Assembly (NCBI RefSeq): GCF_900996235.1
Contig: NZ_CAAJGM010000208.1
Coordinates: forward strand, 310,001 to 374,000
DNA from: Paraburkholderia sp. BCC1885
GTDB taxonomy: Bacteria > Pseudomonadota > Gammaproteobacteria > Burkholderiales > Burkholderiaceae
Direction: 5' to 3'
DNA length: 64,000 bases
Positions 1-7,451 of the stretch are shown in pieces. Every line of letters begins with the position of its first letter. The stretch's first letter is position 1. Under the pieces are notes generated by a model. That model made no database searches. It was not told the origin of the DNA and saw nothing but the letters and a program-made list of their open reading frames with translations. The position numbers and the translations under genes were made by a program.

Positions 1-915
1 TATTGTCACCACAGCAGATTGAAGCGCTCCCTCGAGCGGAGCCTGCGCACCGAGACTCGGTACCTCGGCGTGCGTTTGATGAGCGTTGGCCATGCGGCCT
101 AGCAGATCCAGCGCATTCTGCGTACCAAACAGCGTCGGATACGACCCCTCTCCGATCAGCGCATTCAGTTCGCTGCTTGCGTCAGTGGGCGCTGCTGCAC
201 TATTGATCGGCTCCACAGGTCCCTGATTTTTCACTGCCTCGTTTCCACTCCCGTTGCTATCATCGCCTTGGCTGGAACTCACGCCCACAATGGCGACCGG
301 GGGCAGGGAAAGCGACACGAGCGACCCGCCCTCCCCGCTCTGTGTGACCGAACTGGTTGCCGAAACCCGCTGATCCAGGAGCGAAATTGATAATTTCCCG
401 GTAGTGGGATCGAACTCGATTGAGACCGAGCCGGAGCGCTCATTGACTGAAACCCCCGACACCGACGTCGTCTGCGAGCCGTAACCGGCAGACACCGAGA
501 ACGCGTTAGTACCGGTTCCGGCAAAAGTCGCGCTCAGACTGATGGGCTCGCCTTCGGCCAGTTCCTGGTCGAAGCCTTTGCTGGCTGCGTCGGCTTGTTC
601 CTGGGTGAACCCGCTTCCCACCAGGAAGGTGTTAAGCGCCGCGCTCAACTGGCTGTCCGCCGTTGCCGACATCTCGCGTTGCCCGGTCGATGGATCGACG
701 GAGGTTGCGCTTTGCAGTATCTGCCCAAAGGTAAGCTCAAGCTGGCTGACATTGGCCGCCGCCACACCCGCGGCAAGCCTCGGCAGTATCATCCCGGCGG
801 CTTCGGCCCCATTCAATTGACTGGAGCCGGTCTGGACTGTGCTGCCAGACGTGGCTTGGGGAATCGGCACGCTCACCAGGGCGGCGCCGTTACTGCTGGA
901 AATGGAAGTCGACAT
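1..915 (-). CDS. Partial hypothetical protein, truncated by window edge
   Basis: A minus-strand frame starts at an ATG at 915 and stays open for 305 codons to the window edge, so the C-terminus is missing. An AAGGA Shine-Dalgarno lies just upstream. The visible part is rich in Ser, Thr, Gly and Ala with short repeated polar stretches, and has no cysteine cluster, signal peptide or membrane segment. I do not recognise a family; composition suggests an extended or surface-type protein. It lies 34 bp after the TetR gene on the same strand and may share its transcript. Confidence 0.6.
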   Translation of the reverse strand, partial: MSTSISSSNGAALVSVPIPQATSGSTVQTGSSQLNGAEAAGMILPRLAAGVAAANVSQLELTFGQILQSATSVDPSTGQREMSATADSQLSAALNTFLVGSGFTQEQADAASKGFDQELAEGEPISLSATFAGTGTNAFSVSAGYGSQTTSVSGVSVNERSGSVSIEFDPTTGKLSISLLDQRVSATSSVTQSGEGGSLVSLSLPPVAIVGVSSSQGDDSNGSGNEAVKNQGPVEPINSAAAPTDASSELNALIGEGSYPTLFGTQNALDLLGRMANAHQTHAEVPSLGAQAPLEGALQSAVVTI

Positions 916-949
916 GTGCGTTCCTTAAAAGGGTAAGTGACGATCTAAA

Positions 950-1621
950 TCATTTCGGCCTTGTTGCGGGCTTTCGGATGCGCGAGCGCGGCGACCGGGG
1001 CGAAGAAGCATTCGCTTCGTCGACTGCAGGGTGTGTGACTGTGGGGTCTAAATCTTTGGCAAGGATCAACGCGGCTTCCATACCGCTTTTCAGGATGTCC
1101 TCGGCTATCGAAAAATCCCGAACGGCGCGCGCCATTTGCAGTGTTCCGACCATCAAACCGAAGATCGCGAGGACGCGGCGGTTCGACGCTTCCGATTCCG
1201 GATCAGGAAGTTGCTGTGCGAGCGTCGAGATAAAAGGCAGGAGTCCGTTCTTGTACGCTTCCCGTGTCAGCTTCGGTTGCCGGCCGATCTCCGGGAGTAG
1301 CGCGGCCGAGGGACAGCCATCCTCCCAGTTCTCCAGATGTTCTTTAGTCAAATACCGCCGAATCGCTCCCTCCAGACTCGAGCAGGCATCCTTATCTTGC
1401 TGGAATCTGACGTGCTGATCGGCTAGAGCGTCGGCTAGCACCTCGCGAAACAGAGCTTCCTTGGATTCGAAATGCGGATAGAAGGCGCCGTTCGTCAGCC
1501 CTGCCTCGGCCATGATCCCGGCCAAGCCCGTCGCTGACGCCCCTTCCCTTCTAAACCGCCGCGAGGCAACGTCAATAATGCGCTTGCGTGTAGTCTCTTT
1601 GCGCCCTTTCTCAAATCGCAT
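950..1621 (-). CDS. TetR/AcrR-family transcriptional regulator
   Basis: A 223-residue protein with the classic TetR N-terminal helix-turn-helix: RKRIIDVASRRFRREG, then GLAGIMAEAGLTNGAFYPHF, then SKEALF. The helical C-terminal ligand and dimer domain is of usual length. I chose the MRFEKG start over an upstream codon at 1630 because family members commonly begin there. It is the third gene of a minus-strand series with an amidase and a DUF302 protein. It probably represses its own or the amidase promoter when no small ligand is present; the ligand is unknown. The inverted repeat at 3796-3836 is a candidate target. Confidence 0.9.
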   Translation of the reverse strand: MRFEKGRKETTRKRIIDVASRRFRREGASATGLAGIMAEAGLTNGAFYPHFESKEALFREVLADALADQHVRFQQDKDACSSLEGAIRRYLTKEHLENWEDGCPSAALLPEIGRQPKLTREAYKNGLLPFISTLAQQLPDPESEASNRRVLAIFGLMVGTLQMARAVRDFSIAEDILKSGMEAALILAKDLDPTVTHPAVDEANASSPRSPRSRIRKPATRPK

Positions 1622-1717
1622 TGTGATCACTCATCCTTCAGCGTAGTTACGCACCATTCGCCTTGCGCTGATGGGGTCAGCTCTCGTAAGCGAACGCCCT
1701 GTGCAGGTTGCGAATTA

Positions 1718-2215
1718 TTAAGAGGCGGCGGCTTCCAGCGAAGATTGCAGGTCTTGATCGAGTTGCCGCGCCACCACGTCGACCTCTTCGTCGCCGAATT
1801 GACCGAAAGCGGAAACTGGCCGGTCATATTCAAAGGCGACCATGCCTTCGCTATCCTCACGCAGAAGCACGCGAATGGGGGCGTAGAGAGCGGCGGATAT
1901 CTGATGCCGGGTCATTTTCGATGCGGTAAGCGGATTCCCAATGTCATACTGAATCGCCCGGCGCGGAAGACCCGCGATCGTCAGCAGAGCGCCGTGATCC
2001 CGAAAGCCGAAGATTGAAAGTGGTGGTGCAGCCTCCAGCTCCCGCAAGGCGCGCTCGCCTTCACCGTACCGTAACAGCGTGAAGATTCCCTCGTCGAGCC
2101 GGGGAAGAAGCTGCTCCAGCTTGACTCTAACAATGTCGAACGAGTTACTGGATTGAATCGTGACGTGCTCGACCGCAAGGGTTCGTTTAGATAAGGATAA
2201 ACCTGGCATTTGCAT
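1718..2215 (-). CDS. DUF302-domain protein
   Basis: A 165-residue protein. The central part (VKLEQLLPRLDEGIFTLLRY, then HGALLTIAGLPRRAIQYDIG and APIRVLLREDSEG) matches the DUF302 fold, a small alpha/beta domain of unknown function in many soluble bacterial proteins. The frame is open further upstream into the amidase gene, but the ATG at 2215 has a GGAAGA ribosome site, so I use it. It sits 37 bp downstream of the amidase gene and is probably co-transcribed with it. Confidence 0.8.
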   Translation of the reverse strand: MQMPGLSLSKRTLAVEHVTIQSSNSFDIVRVKLEQLLPRLDEGIFTLLRYGEGERALRELEAAPPLSIFGFRDHGALLTIAGLPRRAIQYDIGNPLTASKMTRHQISAALYAPIRVLLREDSEGMVAFEYDRPVSAFGQFGDEEVDVVARQLDQDLQSSLEAAAS

Positions 2216-2252
2216 ACTCTTCCGATGGATGGTTTGGTAGGGCTTCGGCTTT

Positions 2253-3716
2253 TCAAAGCGATGCCGGCAGCACGCCGATTGTTGCCTGCACGCGTCGCGC
2301 CAGATCCAGCAACGCTCTGTCATGACCTCGCGCACCGTCAATTTCGAGTCCGATCGGCAGGCGCTCGCTAGTCAAACCCATGGGAATACTGATGCCCGGC
2401 AGCCCCGCTGCACTTGTGGGAACAGTATTTTTCGCAAGAGCGAGCTGATTGACATCCTTACCCGCGATTGTGAACGCCGACTGTTGTTCGATCGACGGAG
2501 CGGTACAAGGGGTCGTTGGAAAAATAAATGCTTCAGCTCCGCTCTGGACGAATACGCCGTCGAATCGGCGCCGAAGCTCCACGAGATCGACTGATAGCGC
2601 CGTCGTATAGGCTGCAGAGGAAAGAAAACCCGAACTGCCTGGCAATACGAATTGATCCCACACGTCTTTGATGTCAGATCGCAGCTCTGCATAAATTTCA
2701 TCGAACGAAACCGGGAAATTGTTTTCGCGAACGAACCCTGAAATCTCTTGCATGGTCTCGTGGAAAAAGATGTTCCACGTCGTCTGTTCTGCGAGCGAAA
2801 AGAAATCGTCGCCGAGGTCGACTTCTATCATTTGGGCGCCGGCATCGCGTAAACGCCGAAGTGCATTGTTGAAAGACGCTTCGACGACGGGGTCGATCAG
2901 TTCCAGGTATTGCCGCGGCGCATAAGCGAATTTCGCTCCCTTCAAGTCAGATCGGTCAGAGCGCGCCGAGCTTGTGTCCTTGGCGACGATCCGATCTATG
3001 AGCTCGCAGTCTTCGACACTGCGAGCAAGGATGCCCGTCGTATCGAGCGTATGGGAAATCGGTGCGACACCCTTGCGCGGCCACCGTCCCGTCGTCGGCT
3101 TGAAGCCCACCACCCCGCAGAGCGATGCAGGCACCCGGATCGAGCCGACGGAATCGCCCCCGAATGCTGCGGGCACGATTCGAGCCGCAACCGATGCACC
3201 CGACCCGCTCGACGATCCTCCCGATATGTGGCCGTGGTTATAAGGGTTCTTCACCTGTCCGTAATTGCCATTGTTCCCCGTCAGTCCATAGGACATTTCA
3301 ACGAGGTTGTTTTTGCCGAAGACAATGCCGCCGGCAACCCGGATCGCGCCGACAATCTCCGCGTCTTCAACCGGCACGAAGTTTCTGAGGGCCGCCGTTC
3401 CGATCGTTGTGCGGAGTCCACGCGTTGCGTAGCTATCCTTAATGCCGAAGGGGACCCCGAGAAGGGGCGCGGTGGAACCCGCGGCACGCGCCTTATCCGC
3501 ATCTCTCGCTGCAGCCAGCACGGCGGACTCGTCGATGGTAATAAAGGAATTCAGTTCAGAAAACGCACGAGCACGCTTCAAAAGCGCAGCTGAATATGAC
3601 TCAGAGGTGATGTCGCCGTCGCGAATGGCTGCAACTGCTGCGGCAACGCCAAGCTCTGCCAGATCGTGCGCTTCCGAACTCAACTTTTCACCGGCGGATA
3701 CTTTCTCATCTTGCAT
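2253..3716 (-). CDS. Amidase-signature enzyme (indoleacetamide/mandelamide hydrolase-like)
   Basis: A 487-residue amidase-signature hydrolase. The Ser-cisSer-Lys triad is visible: Lys in GVPFGIKDSY, then GGSSSGSGASVAA, then GGDSVGSIRVPAS carrying the cis-Ser and nucleophile region. The segment GVAPISHTLDTTGILARSVEDC resembles IaaH and mandelamide hydrolases, which cleave aryl-acetamide-type amides to acid plus ammonia; the real substrate is unknown. I place the start at 3716, behind GAGGAGAGG, rather than the upstream codon at 3764. It is the first gene of the minus-strand group and lies downstream of a large inverted repeat. Confidence 0.88.
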   Translation of the reverse strand: MQDEKVSAGEKLSSEAHDLAELGVAAAVAAIRDGDITSESYSAALLKRARAFSELNSFITIDESAVLAAARDADKARAAGSTAPLLGVPFGIKDSYATRGLRTTIGTAALRNFVPVEDAEIVGAIRVAGGIVFGKNNLVEMSYGLTGNNGNYGQVKNPYNHGHISGGSSSGSGASVAARIVPAAFGGDSVGSIRVPASLCGVVGFKPTTGRWPRKGVAPISHTLDTTGILARSVEDCELIDRIVAKDTSSARSDRSDLKGAKFAYAPRQYLELIDPVVEASFNNALRRLRDAGAQMIEVDLGDDFFSLAEQTTWNIFFHETMQEISGFVRENNFPVSFDEIYAELRSDIKDVWDQFVLPGSSGFLSSAAYTTALSVDLVELRRRFDGVFVQSGAEAFIFPTTPCTAPSIEQQSAFTIAGKDVNQLALAKNTVPTSAAGLPGISIPMGLTSERLPIGLEIDGARGHDRALLDLARRVQATIGVLPASL

Positions 3717-3795
3717 GATGGCCTCTCCTCGATCTGACGCAGGCAGTGCCGGGGGAAGCAGCACATCGATGCTCCGATGCAGGTAGCACCTCGCC

Positions 3796-3836
3796 TTGAA
3801 TTACGACCATAATATATGATTATGATCATAATTCAA
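3796..3836. promoter_or_regulatory. Operator-like 18-bp inverted repeat upstream of the amidase gene
   Basis: Arms 3796-3813 and 3819-3836 match at 16 of 18 positions across a 5-bp spacer. The right arm contains a perfect 14-bp palindrome, ATTATGATCATAAT, at 3819-3832. The AT-rich dyad lies about 80 bp upstream of the amidase start in otherwise GC-rich DNA, as expected for a regulator binding site. The TetR protein at 950-1621 is the obvious but unproven ligand. Confidence 0.6.
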
Positions 3837-4192
3837 CAAGAAAATTTGCTTACCTTGTCAAGGCATTCATGCCGGGGTGTCCAGACCGGTGCCATCTCAC
3901 GGACGATGGCAGTCTTCGCCTTGTCGCGAACGGCGACCTCGTTCCACGGATCGATGATCAGGCCGCGAATGCCGAGCCGCCGGACCAACGAACGCCCAAT
4001 GTCGATCAAACCGTCGACGGTCGGGTTCTCGGGAAGCACGAACGTGAAATGTTCCTCGAGCCAGTTCATGCCGGCTTCATGGTCTGCTTCCGTCATGCGT
4101 TCTGTCGACCCAGGTTCGACAGGCTTGCCGATGAACTTCTTTATCAGCTTGTCTGCGTGATACTCCAGCGGCTGGTTTTCAGGCGAGAACAA
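3833..4192 (-). pseudogene. Internal fragment of a Twinkle/T7 gp4-type helicase
   Basis: The first part of this ORF reads FSPENQPLEYHADKLIKKFI, later TERMTEADHEAGMNWL, then GIRGLIIDPWNEV. This is the middle of the RecA-like core of phage or satellite Toprim primase-helicases. Both ends are missing: a stop lies just upstream at about 4200, and homology ends after DPWNEV, followed by about 30 unrelated residues. A complete enzyme would have several hundred more residues. I read it as a relic of a P4-like satellite or older prophage. Confidence 0.65.
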
Positions 4193-4219
4193 CCGAAGCT
4201 ATATCGCATAGACGAAGTC

Positions 4220-4378
4220 ATGAAACAACTGAGTGTTTCCCGCGCGACGATCTATCGACTGGTGCACGCCGATAGGTTGAGAATGATAAAGCTCGACCGC
4301 AAATGCAGCAGGATCACCGCTGAAAGCGTCGACGCGCTCCTCGCGCAAAACGGTGAGAGCGATCACCATGGCGACTAA
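4220..4378 (+). pseudogene. Excisionase-like helix-turn-helix fragment
   Basis: The frame encodes KLYRIDEVMKQLSVSRATIY followed by RLVHADRLRMIKLDRK and ITAESVDALLAQ, a MerR/excisionase-type winged helix typical of Xis and other element-encoded DNA-binding proteins. The natural N-terminus seems lost. The homologous part (from about 4190) is fused to sequence antisense to the helicase fragment, and the first ATG (4220) falls inside the domain. It overlaps the following AlpA-like gene by 11 bp, as in an intact excisionase-AlpA pair. Confidence 0.55.
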
Positions 4379-4610
4379 GCAAACAACGAAAGTCGTCGTC
4401 ACGATGAAACCGCTATACCTCGATATTGACGGAGCCGCGGAGGCGCTGTCGCTCTCCAGGACCACCGTCCAAGATGGTCCACACAATTCCACACCCACGG
4501 GAATTGTCTGGTCGTCGCATTGCTGGCTGGTAAGAGAGGTAGAAGAATGGGCCGAGGCGAGGCCGCTCTCAGATATGTTGCCGCCGCCGAGTGGTGACGG
4601 AAAGAGCTAA
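4368..4610 (+). pseudogene. AlpA-like regulator with two compensating frameshifts
   Basis: The ends are clearly AlpA-like: KPLYLDIDGAAEALSLSRTT at the start and LVREVEEWAEARP near the end. The 17 residues between do not fit the family. In the neighbouring frame (from about 4472) the DNA reads MVHTIPHPRELSGRRIAGW, exactly the expected middle of an AlpA protein. A small indel after the CAA codon at about 4471, plus loss of a 4-bp CTGG unit near 4529, would explain this while keeping the outer frame open. The wing of the DNA-binding domain is scrambled, so the protein is probably inactive. Confidence 0.7.
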
Positions 4611-4626
4611 CGGGCCGCAATCCAGA

Positions 4627-4755
4627 TCATCGCGGCTTGATCGGGGGACGTGGCATGACGGAGTCGATGGCAGCATGAATGTCCGCCCCGACCTGCTGCC
4701 AGTCGGAGCGCATGGCCTCGGTTGGATCGTCGATTCGACGATGGAGCTTTCTCAT
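4627..4755 (-). CDS. Small hypothetical protein (42 aa)
   Basis: Starts MRKLHRRIDDPTEAMRSDWQ. The ATG overlaps the stop of the 37-residue gene upstream (ATGA), giving tight translational coupling. It is charged and helical with no cysteines or membrane segment. I recognise no family; it is third in a three-gene micro-operon led by a zinc-ribbon protein. The coupling is the main evidence that it is real. Confidence 0.5.
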   Translation of the reverse strand: MRKLHRRIDDPTEAMRSDWQQVGADIHAAIDSVMPRPPIKPR

Positions 4756-4865
4756 TTCGACTTTGTACGTTCGGTGTACTCAACGTCGCCGAACAGGGAA
4801 ATGGATGATAGGACGCTGAAGAAGCCTCGGAAGAACGCGCCAAGGCCTTGTCGTGCAGTTGTCAT
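4752..4865 (-). CDS. Small hypothetical protein (37 aa)
   Basis: Starts MTTARQGLGAFFRGFFSVLS and ends ERTKSK. It is coupled by ATGA overlaps to the genes on both sides. The first half is an amphipathic, Phe-rich segment that could lie on a membrane; the second half is charged. No family recognised. The double coupling in a small operon supports it. Confidence 0.5.
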   Translation of the reverse strand: MTTARQGLGAFFRGFFSVLSSISLFGDVEYTERTKSK

Positions 4866-5053
4866 TTCAGGCCTCGGCCTTCGATCACACCGTTAATCTT
4901 GTCGAGTACCGCTTGTTCTGCGTCGTGCCTCAGCGAGCCAAACGTCCCCGCACTCTCCCCGCAGCTGGGGCAAACGACCTCGTCAGAATCAGCAATGTCG
5001 TCGGGCCACTCAAGACGCGTGCGACATCTCCCGCAGTACGCTGACGCATCCAT
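4862..5053 (-). CDS. Small zinc-ribbon protein (63 aa)
   Basis: Two CxxC pairs (YCGRCRTRLEW and VCPSCGESAG) form a compact rubredoxin-like zinc ribbon, followed by a helical tail (AVLDKINGVIEG). A strong GGAGG lies 5 bp before the ATG. It leads a three-gene coupled operon. Such proteins in phages usually bind nucleic acid or protein partners; no specific role can be assigned. The promoter candidate upstream (5178-5206) carries a repressor-operator-like palindrome. Confidence 0.75.
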   Translation of the reverse strand: MDASAYCGRCRTRLEWPDDIADSDEVVCPSCGESAGTFGSLRHDAEQAVLDKINGVIEGRGLK

Positions 5054-5165
5054 ATTACCTCCGTAGTGTTCAGGCTATACCACCAGCGTCACCGGCAAAA
5101 GCCGCTTGAGCCTCTCGCATGCTAGGCGCGGCAGGCTCGCGGATGACCTCGTCGTTAAGCCTGCT

Positions 5166-5206
5166 TGACCTTAGGTCATCCTACAAGCTATAGTTGTAGG
5201 CACCAA
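5166..5206 (-). promoter_or_regulatory. Candidate promoter with two dyads, one resembling the phage operator
   Basis: Read on the minus strand, TTGGTG (5201-5206) and TAGGAT (5178-5183) are 17 bp apart. The spacer holds the palindrome CCTACAA-N7-TTGTAGG (5180-5200), whose half-sites equal the CI operator half-sites seen at 23.5 and 25.6 kb, though with N7 rather than N6. A second dyad, TGACC-TTA-GGTCA, occupies 5166-5178. The promoter would drive the zinc-ribbon micro-operon. Confidence 0.45.
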
Positions 5207-5268
5207 ATGGGTTGCGACTACGCGGCCGGCGCTAGGCTCCAGGGACTACCTTGGGGCCTTTCGCTTTT

Positions 5269-6033
5269 CTAGGGGAAGACTTTCAGCCCATTCCCGTGAA
5301 CGACCGATTCAGGAGAAAAAAATTTCTCCGACAAGACGTCGTAGGCACGATTTTTCTGTTCAGGTCTCAGTATGTGCAAACCGATGGGCCGCGCCATCAA
5401 ATCGGAAATTTGAAGCCCCTCTGAGTTTGCCTTCTTGTTGCAGATGACGATATCGAAGTTATACGGTCGCTTCGACCTATTGTCGCCATCGCACACGCGT
5501 CGAAACGCCAACTCGAGATCGTCATCCTCTTTCGGACCACGCGCCTCGCAAACGACGTGCGTCTTCGACTCGTGCTGCGACTTCAGCTTGAGGAAGTGAC
5601 GAACTCGCTCCAGCCCATACTGGATGCCAATGTGATACGGGTTGTACGGGTTGCTGTACTTCTGCGTCAACTTCCGTTTGTCGATCACCACCGCGACGAC
5701 GGTCATCGGGGTGTCAATAATGATCTGCGTGAGAGACTCCATGAAGCGCTCGCGCGGCTCTTTGCTGAGCAACGAAAACTCCCCGCGCTTGCGGCGAATG
5801 TCTATCTCGTGAAGCACCACGCAATCATGCCCAAACGTTTCAAATTTCAGTTTCTTGACGCGCGGAACCAGGATGTCCGCATAGTCGTTCTTTGCGACGA
5901 TGCAAAAACACAGCACGAACAAAGGATATTCGGCGTCGATCGATGCCAGACTGTGATCGCCGCTTTCATCCACGAAAACAATGTAGTCGCTATTCACCGT
6001 TCGCGCATCTCCCGTTGTGTGACACACGATCAT
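5269..6033 (-). CDS. DUF3800 protein coupled to the integrase
   Basis: A 254-residue protein. It opens with DYIVFVDESGDHSL, has an internal HEIDIRR element and ends with GLQISDLMARPIGLHI, the acidic residues typical of DUF3800, a family predicted to have an RNase H-like fold. The ATG at 6033 overlaps the integrase stop (ATGA), so the two are translated together. The frame is open further upstream inside the integrase, but the coupled start is more natural. DUF3800 proteins are common in prophages and mobile elements; nuclease activity is only a prediction. Confidence 0.8.
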   Translation of the reverse strand: MIVCHTTGDARTVNSDYIVFVDESGDHSLASIDAEYPLFVLCFCIVAKNDYADILVPRVKKLKFETFGHDCVVLHEIDIRRKRGEFSLLSKEPRERFMESLTQIIIDTPMTVVAVVIDKRKLTQKYSNPYNPYHIGIQYGLERVRHFLKLKSQHESKTHVVCEARGPKEDDDLELAFRRVCDGDNRSKRPYNFDIVICNKKANSEGLQISDLMARPIGLHILRPEQKNRAYDVLSEKFFSPESVVHGNGLKVFP

Positions 6034-7220
6034 AACCGAGCCGCGATCTGCTCCGACGTCTCGCGGTAGTAGTGCTCCTGCAGAATGCGCAAATCCTTGT
6101 GACCACTTATCTTGGCTAACGTCATAACATCGACTTTCCTTGAAAGCCTTGTGAGTGCCTCCGCCCGGCTGTCGTGAAAAGGCTGCCCTTCGATCCCCAG
6201 CCAATCCTTGGCCTTCCTGAACAACGCATCCAGCGAGGCGGACGTGACGGTGAAGCAGTGTTCCCGATCGGCTATGGGTTGCAGCAGTCGAGCCGCCGCG
6301 CGTGAAAGCGGTATCTCCCGCGGACGGCCGGTCAGATACTGCACCTTGTGCCTGATCGTGGCCACGCGCTTCTTCATATCCACGTTACCCTTCCCCAGCG
6401 CGATTACATCACCGGCACGCATGGCGGTGCGCAGAGCCAGGAGGAAAGCCAGCGCAACCTCCTGGTTCTTTGTCTCGGGAGCGTGTCCGGTCCGGTAACC
6501 CAGCCATCGCACAATCGGCCGCACCTCCTTCCAGGGATCAACCCGGCGAGTCCGCGCCGCGCCCTCAGGCGGCAAACGCAAGCCCTTGAACGGGTTGTGC
6601 TCCATCCAGTGCCATTCCTCACGGGCGACGGTGAACACGTTGCGGATCAGGTTGATTTCACGATTCACAGAAGCCGATGTGACGACCCGCGCTTCAGAGC
6701 CATCTGCTCTCGTGTAACCGGACAGGCGCCTGTCGCGCCATTCCGCCAGATGTGGCGTCCTGAATTCGCCAAGCGGCACGGCCGCCAGATCCGGAAAATC
6801 ATCCACGAACCGGGCCAGACGAAGCTGTTCAGCGCGGGCCCCCTCTTTCTTGGGCGATACCTTCTTGCTGTATTCCGCGAATGCATCCGCGACAGTACGC
6901 GCAGCGGCGGCCTTTTTCTCGAGTTCGACAGCCCGTTCGCCGGCCGCACGCTTCTTCTCGACCGCCGGATCCAGTCCCGCGCGCAGTTTCTCCTTTGCAG
7001 CATCACGAGCCTTTCGCGCCTCATGTATAGACACTGCCGGGTAGACGCCGAGCGCCAGGCGTTTTTCCTTTGATTTGCCGTCGACGTCAACCCGGTACTT
7101 CAGACGCCAGTACTTTGCGCCGGTCGGCATGACCTCGAGGTACATGCCCTGATCATCGGCAATCCTGTAGGACTTTTCGCGGGGTTTTGCCGCGCGAACG
7201 GCGACGTCGGTAAGGGGCAT
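6030..7220 (-). CDS. int: P4-type tyrosine integrase (DUF4102 arm domain)
   Basis: A 396-residue site-specific recombinase. It has an N-terminal DUF4102 arm-binding domain (MPLTDVAVRAAKPREKSYRI, YLEVMPTGAKYWRLKYR), a central SAM-like core-binding domain and a C-terminal catalytic domain with Arg in LRTAMRAGDVIAL, HDSRAEALTRL, ISGHKD and the Tyr nucleophile in LQEHYYRET. I start at MPLTDV because family members do, although the frame is open to 7304. Integrases of this type usually have att just upstream of their 5' end, where three arm-like repeats and a tRNA-Leu fragment are seen. Confidence 0.92.
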   Translation of the reverse strand: MPLTDVAVRAAKPREKSYRIADDQGMYLEVMPTGAKYWRLKYRVDVDGKSKEKRLALGVYPAVSIHEARKARDAAKEKLRAGLDPAVEKKRAAGERAVELEKKAAAARTVADAFAEYSKKVSPKKEGARAEQLRLARFVDDFPDLAAVPLGEFRTPHLAEWRDRRLSGYTRADGSEARVVTSASVNREINLIRNVFTVAREEWHWMEHNPFKGLRLPPEGAARTRRVDPWKEVRPIVRWLGYRTGHAPETKNQEVALAFLLALRTAMRAGDVIALGKGNVDMKKRVATIRHKVQYLTGRPREIPLSRAAARLLQPIADREHCFTVTSASLDALFRKAKDWLGIEGQPFHDSRAEALTRLSRKVDVMTLAKISGHKDLRILQEHYYRETSEQIAARL

Positions 7221-7297
7221 GGGCGAGGGGGCTCTGGATAATGCCGGGGAGTCAAAACTGCCCCCGAAGACGCCCCCTTTTTTTGTAACTGTCAACG

Positions 7298-7348
7298 TTC
7301 CCAAGGTTTCCCAAGATTGCCCAATTCACGCACAAGGCCCTGAATTGG
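7298..7348. repeat. Integrase arm-type direct repeats and adjacent inverted repeat
   Basis: CCCAA occurs at 7300, 7310 and 7320, exactly 10 bp apart, within the repeating unit TTGGG(C/A)AA as read on the minus strand. This overlaps CCAATTCA (7321-7328), which has a perfect inverted copy, TGAATTGG, at 7341-7348. One-turn spacing next to a P4-type integrase start is what arm-binding sites look like. Confidence 0.6.
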
Positions 7349-7389
7349 CTGAATTATTGGTATATCCCGGGAGGGGTTGGGAGAACCTC

Positions 7390-7410
7390 TGGTGCCGGGG
7401 ACCGGACTCG
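7390..7410 (-). other. tRNA-Leu 3'-end fragment, probable att core
   Basis: The minus strand reads CGAGTCCGGTCCCCGGCACC plus a final A. This is part of a T-loop, a T-stem strand, an acceptor strand and CCA, as in Leu tRNAs with a GCCGGGG acceptor 5' strand. Identity stops at the T-loop and no tRNA body follows to the right, so this is not a full gene. It is what integration into a tRNA leaves behind. It lies between the integrase and the excisionase-like gene. Confidence 0.55.
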
Positions 7411-7451
7411 TGCTCCAAGCCCAGTAAGGACCCGATCATCATGAGCGTAGT

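Noticed and set aside
7390..7410. A complete tRNA-Leu gene at this place
   Set aside because: Only the last 21 nt match; the T-loop 5' half, anticodon arm and D arm are absent on the right side.
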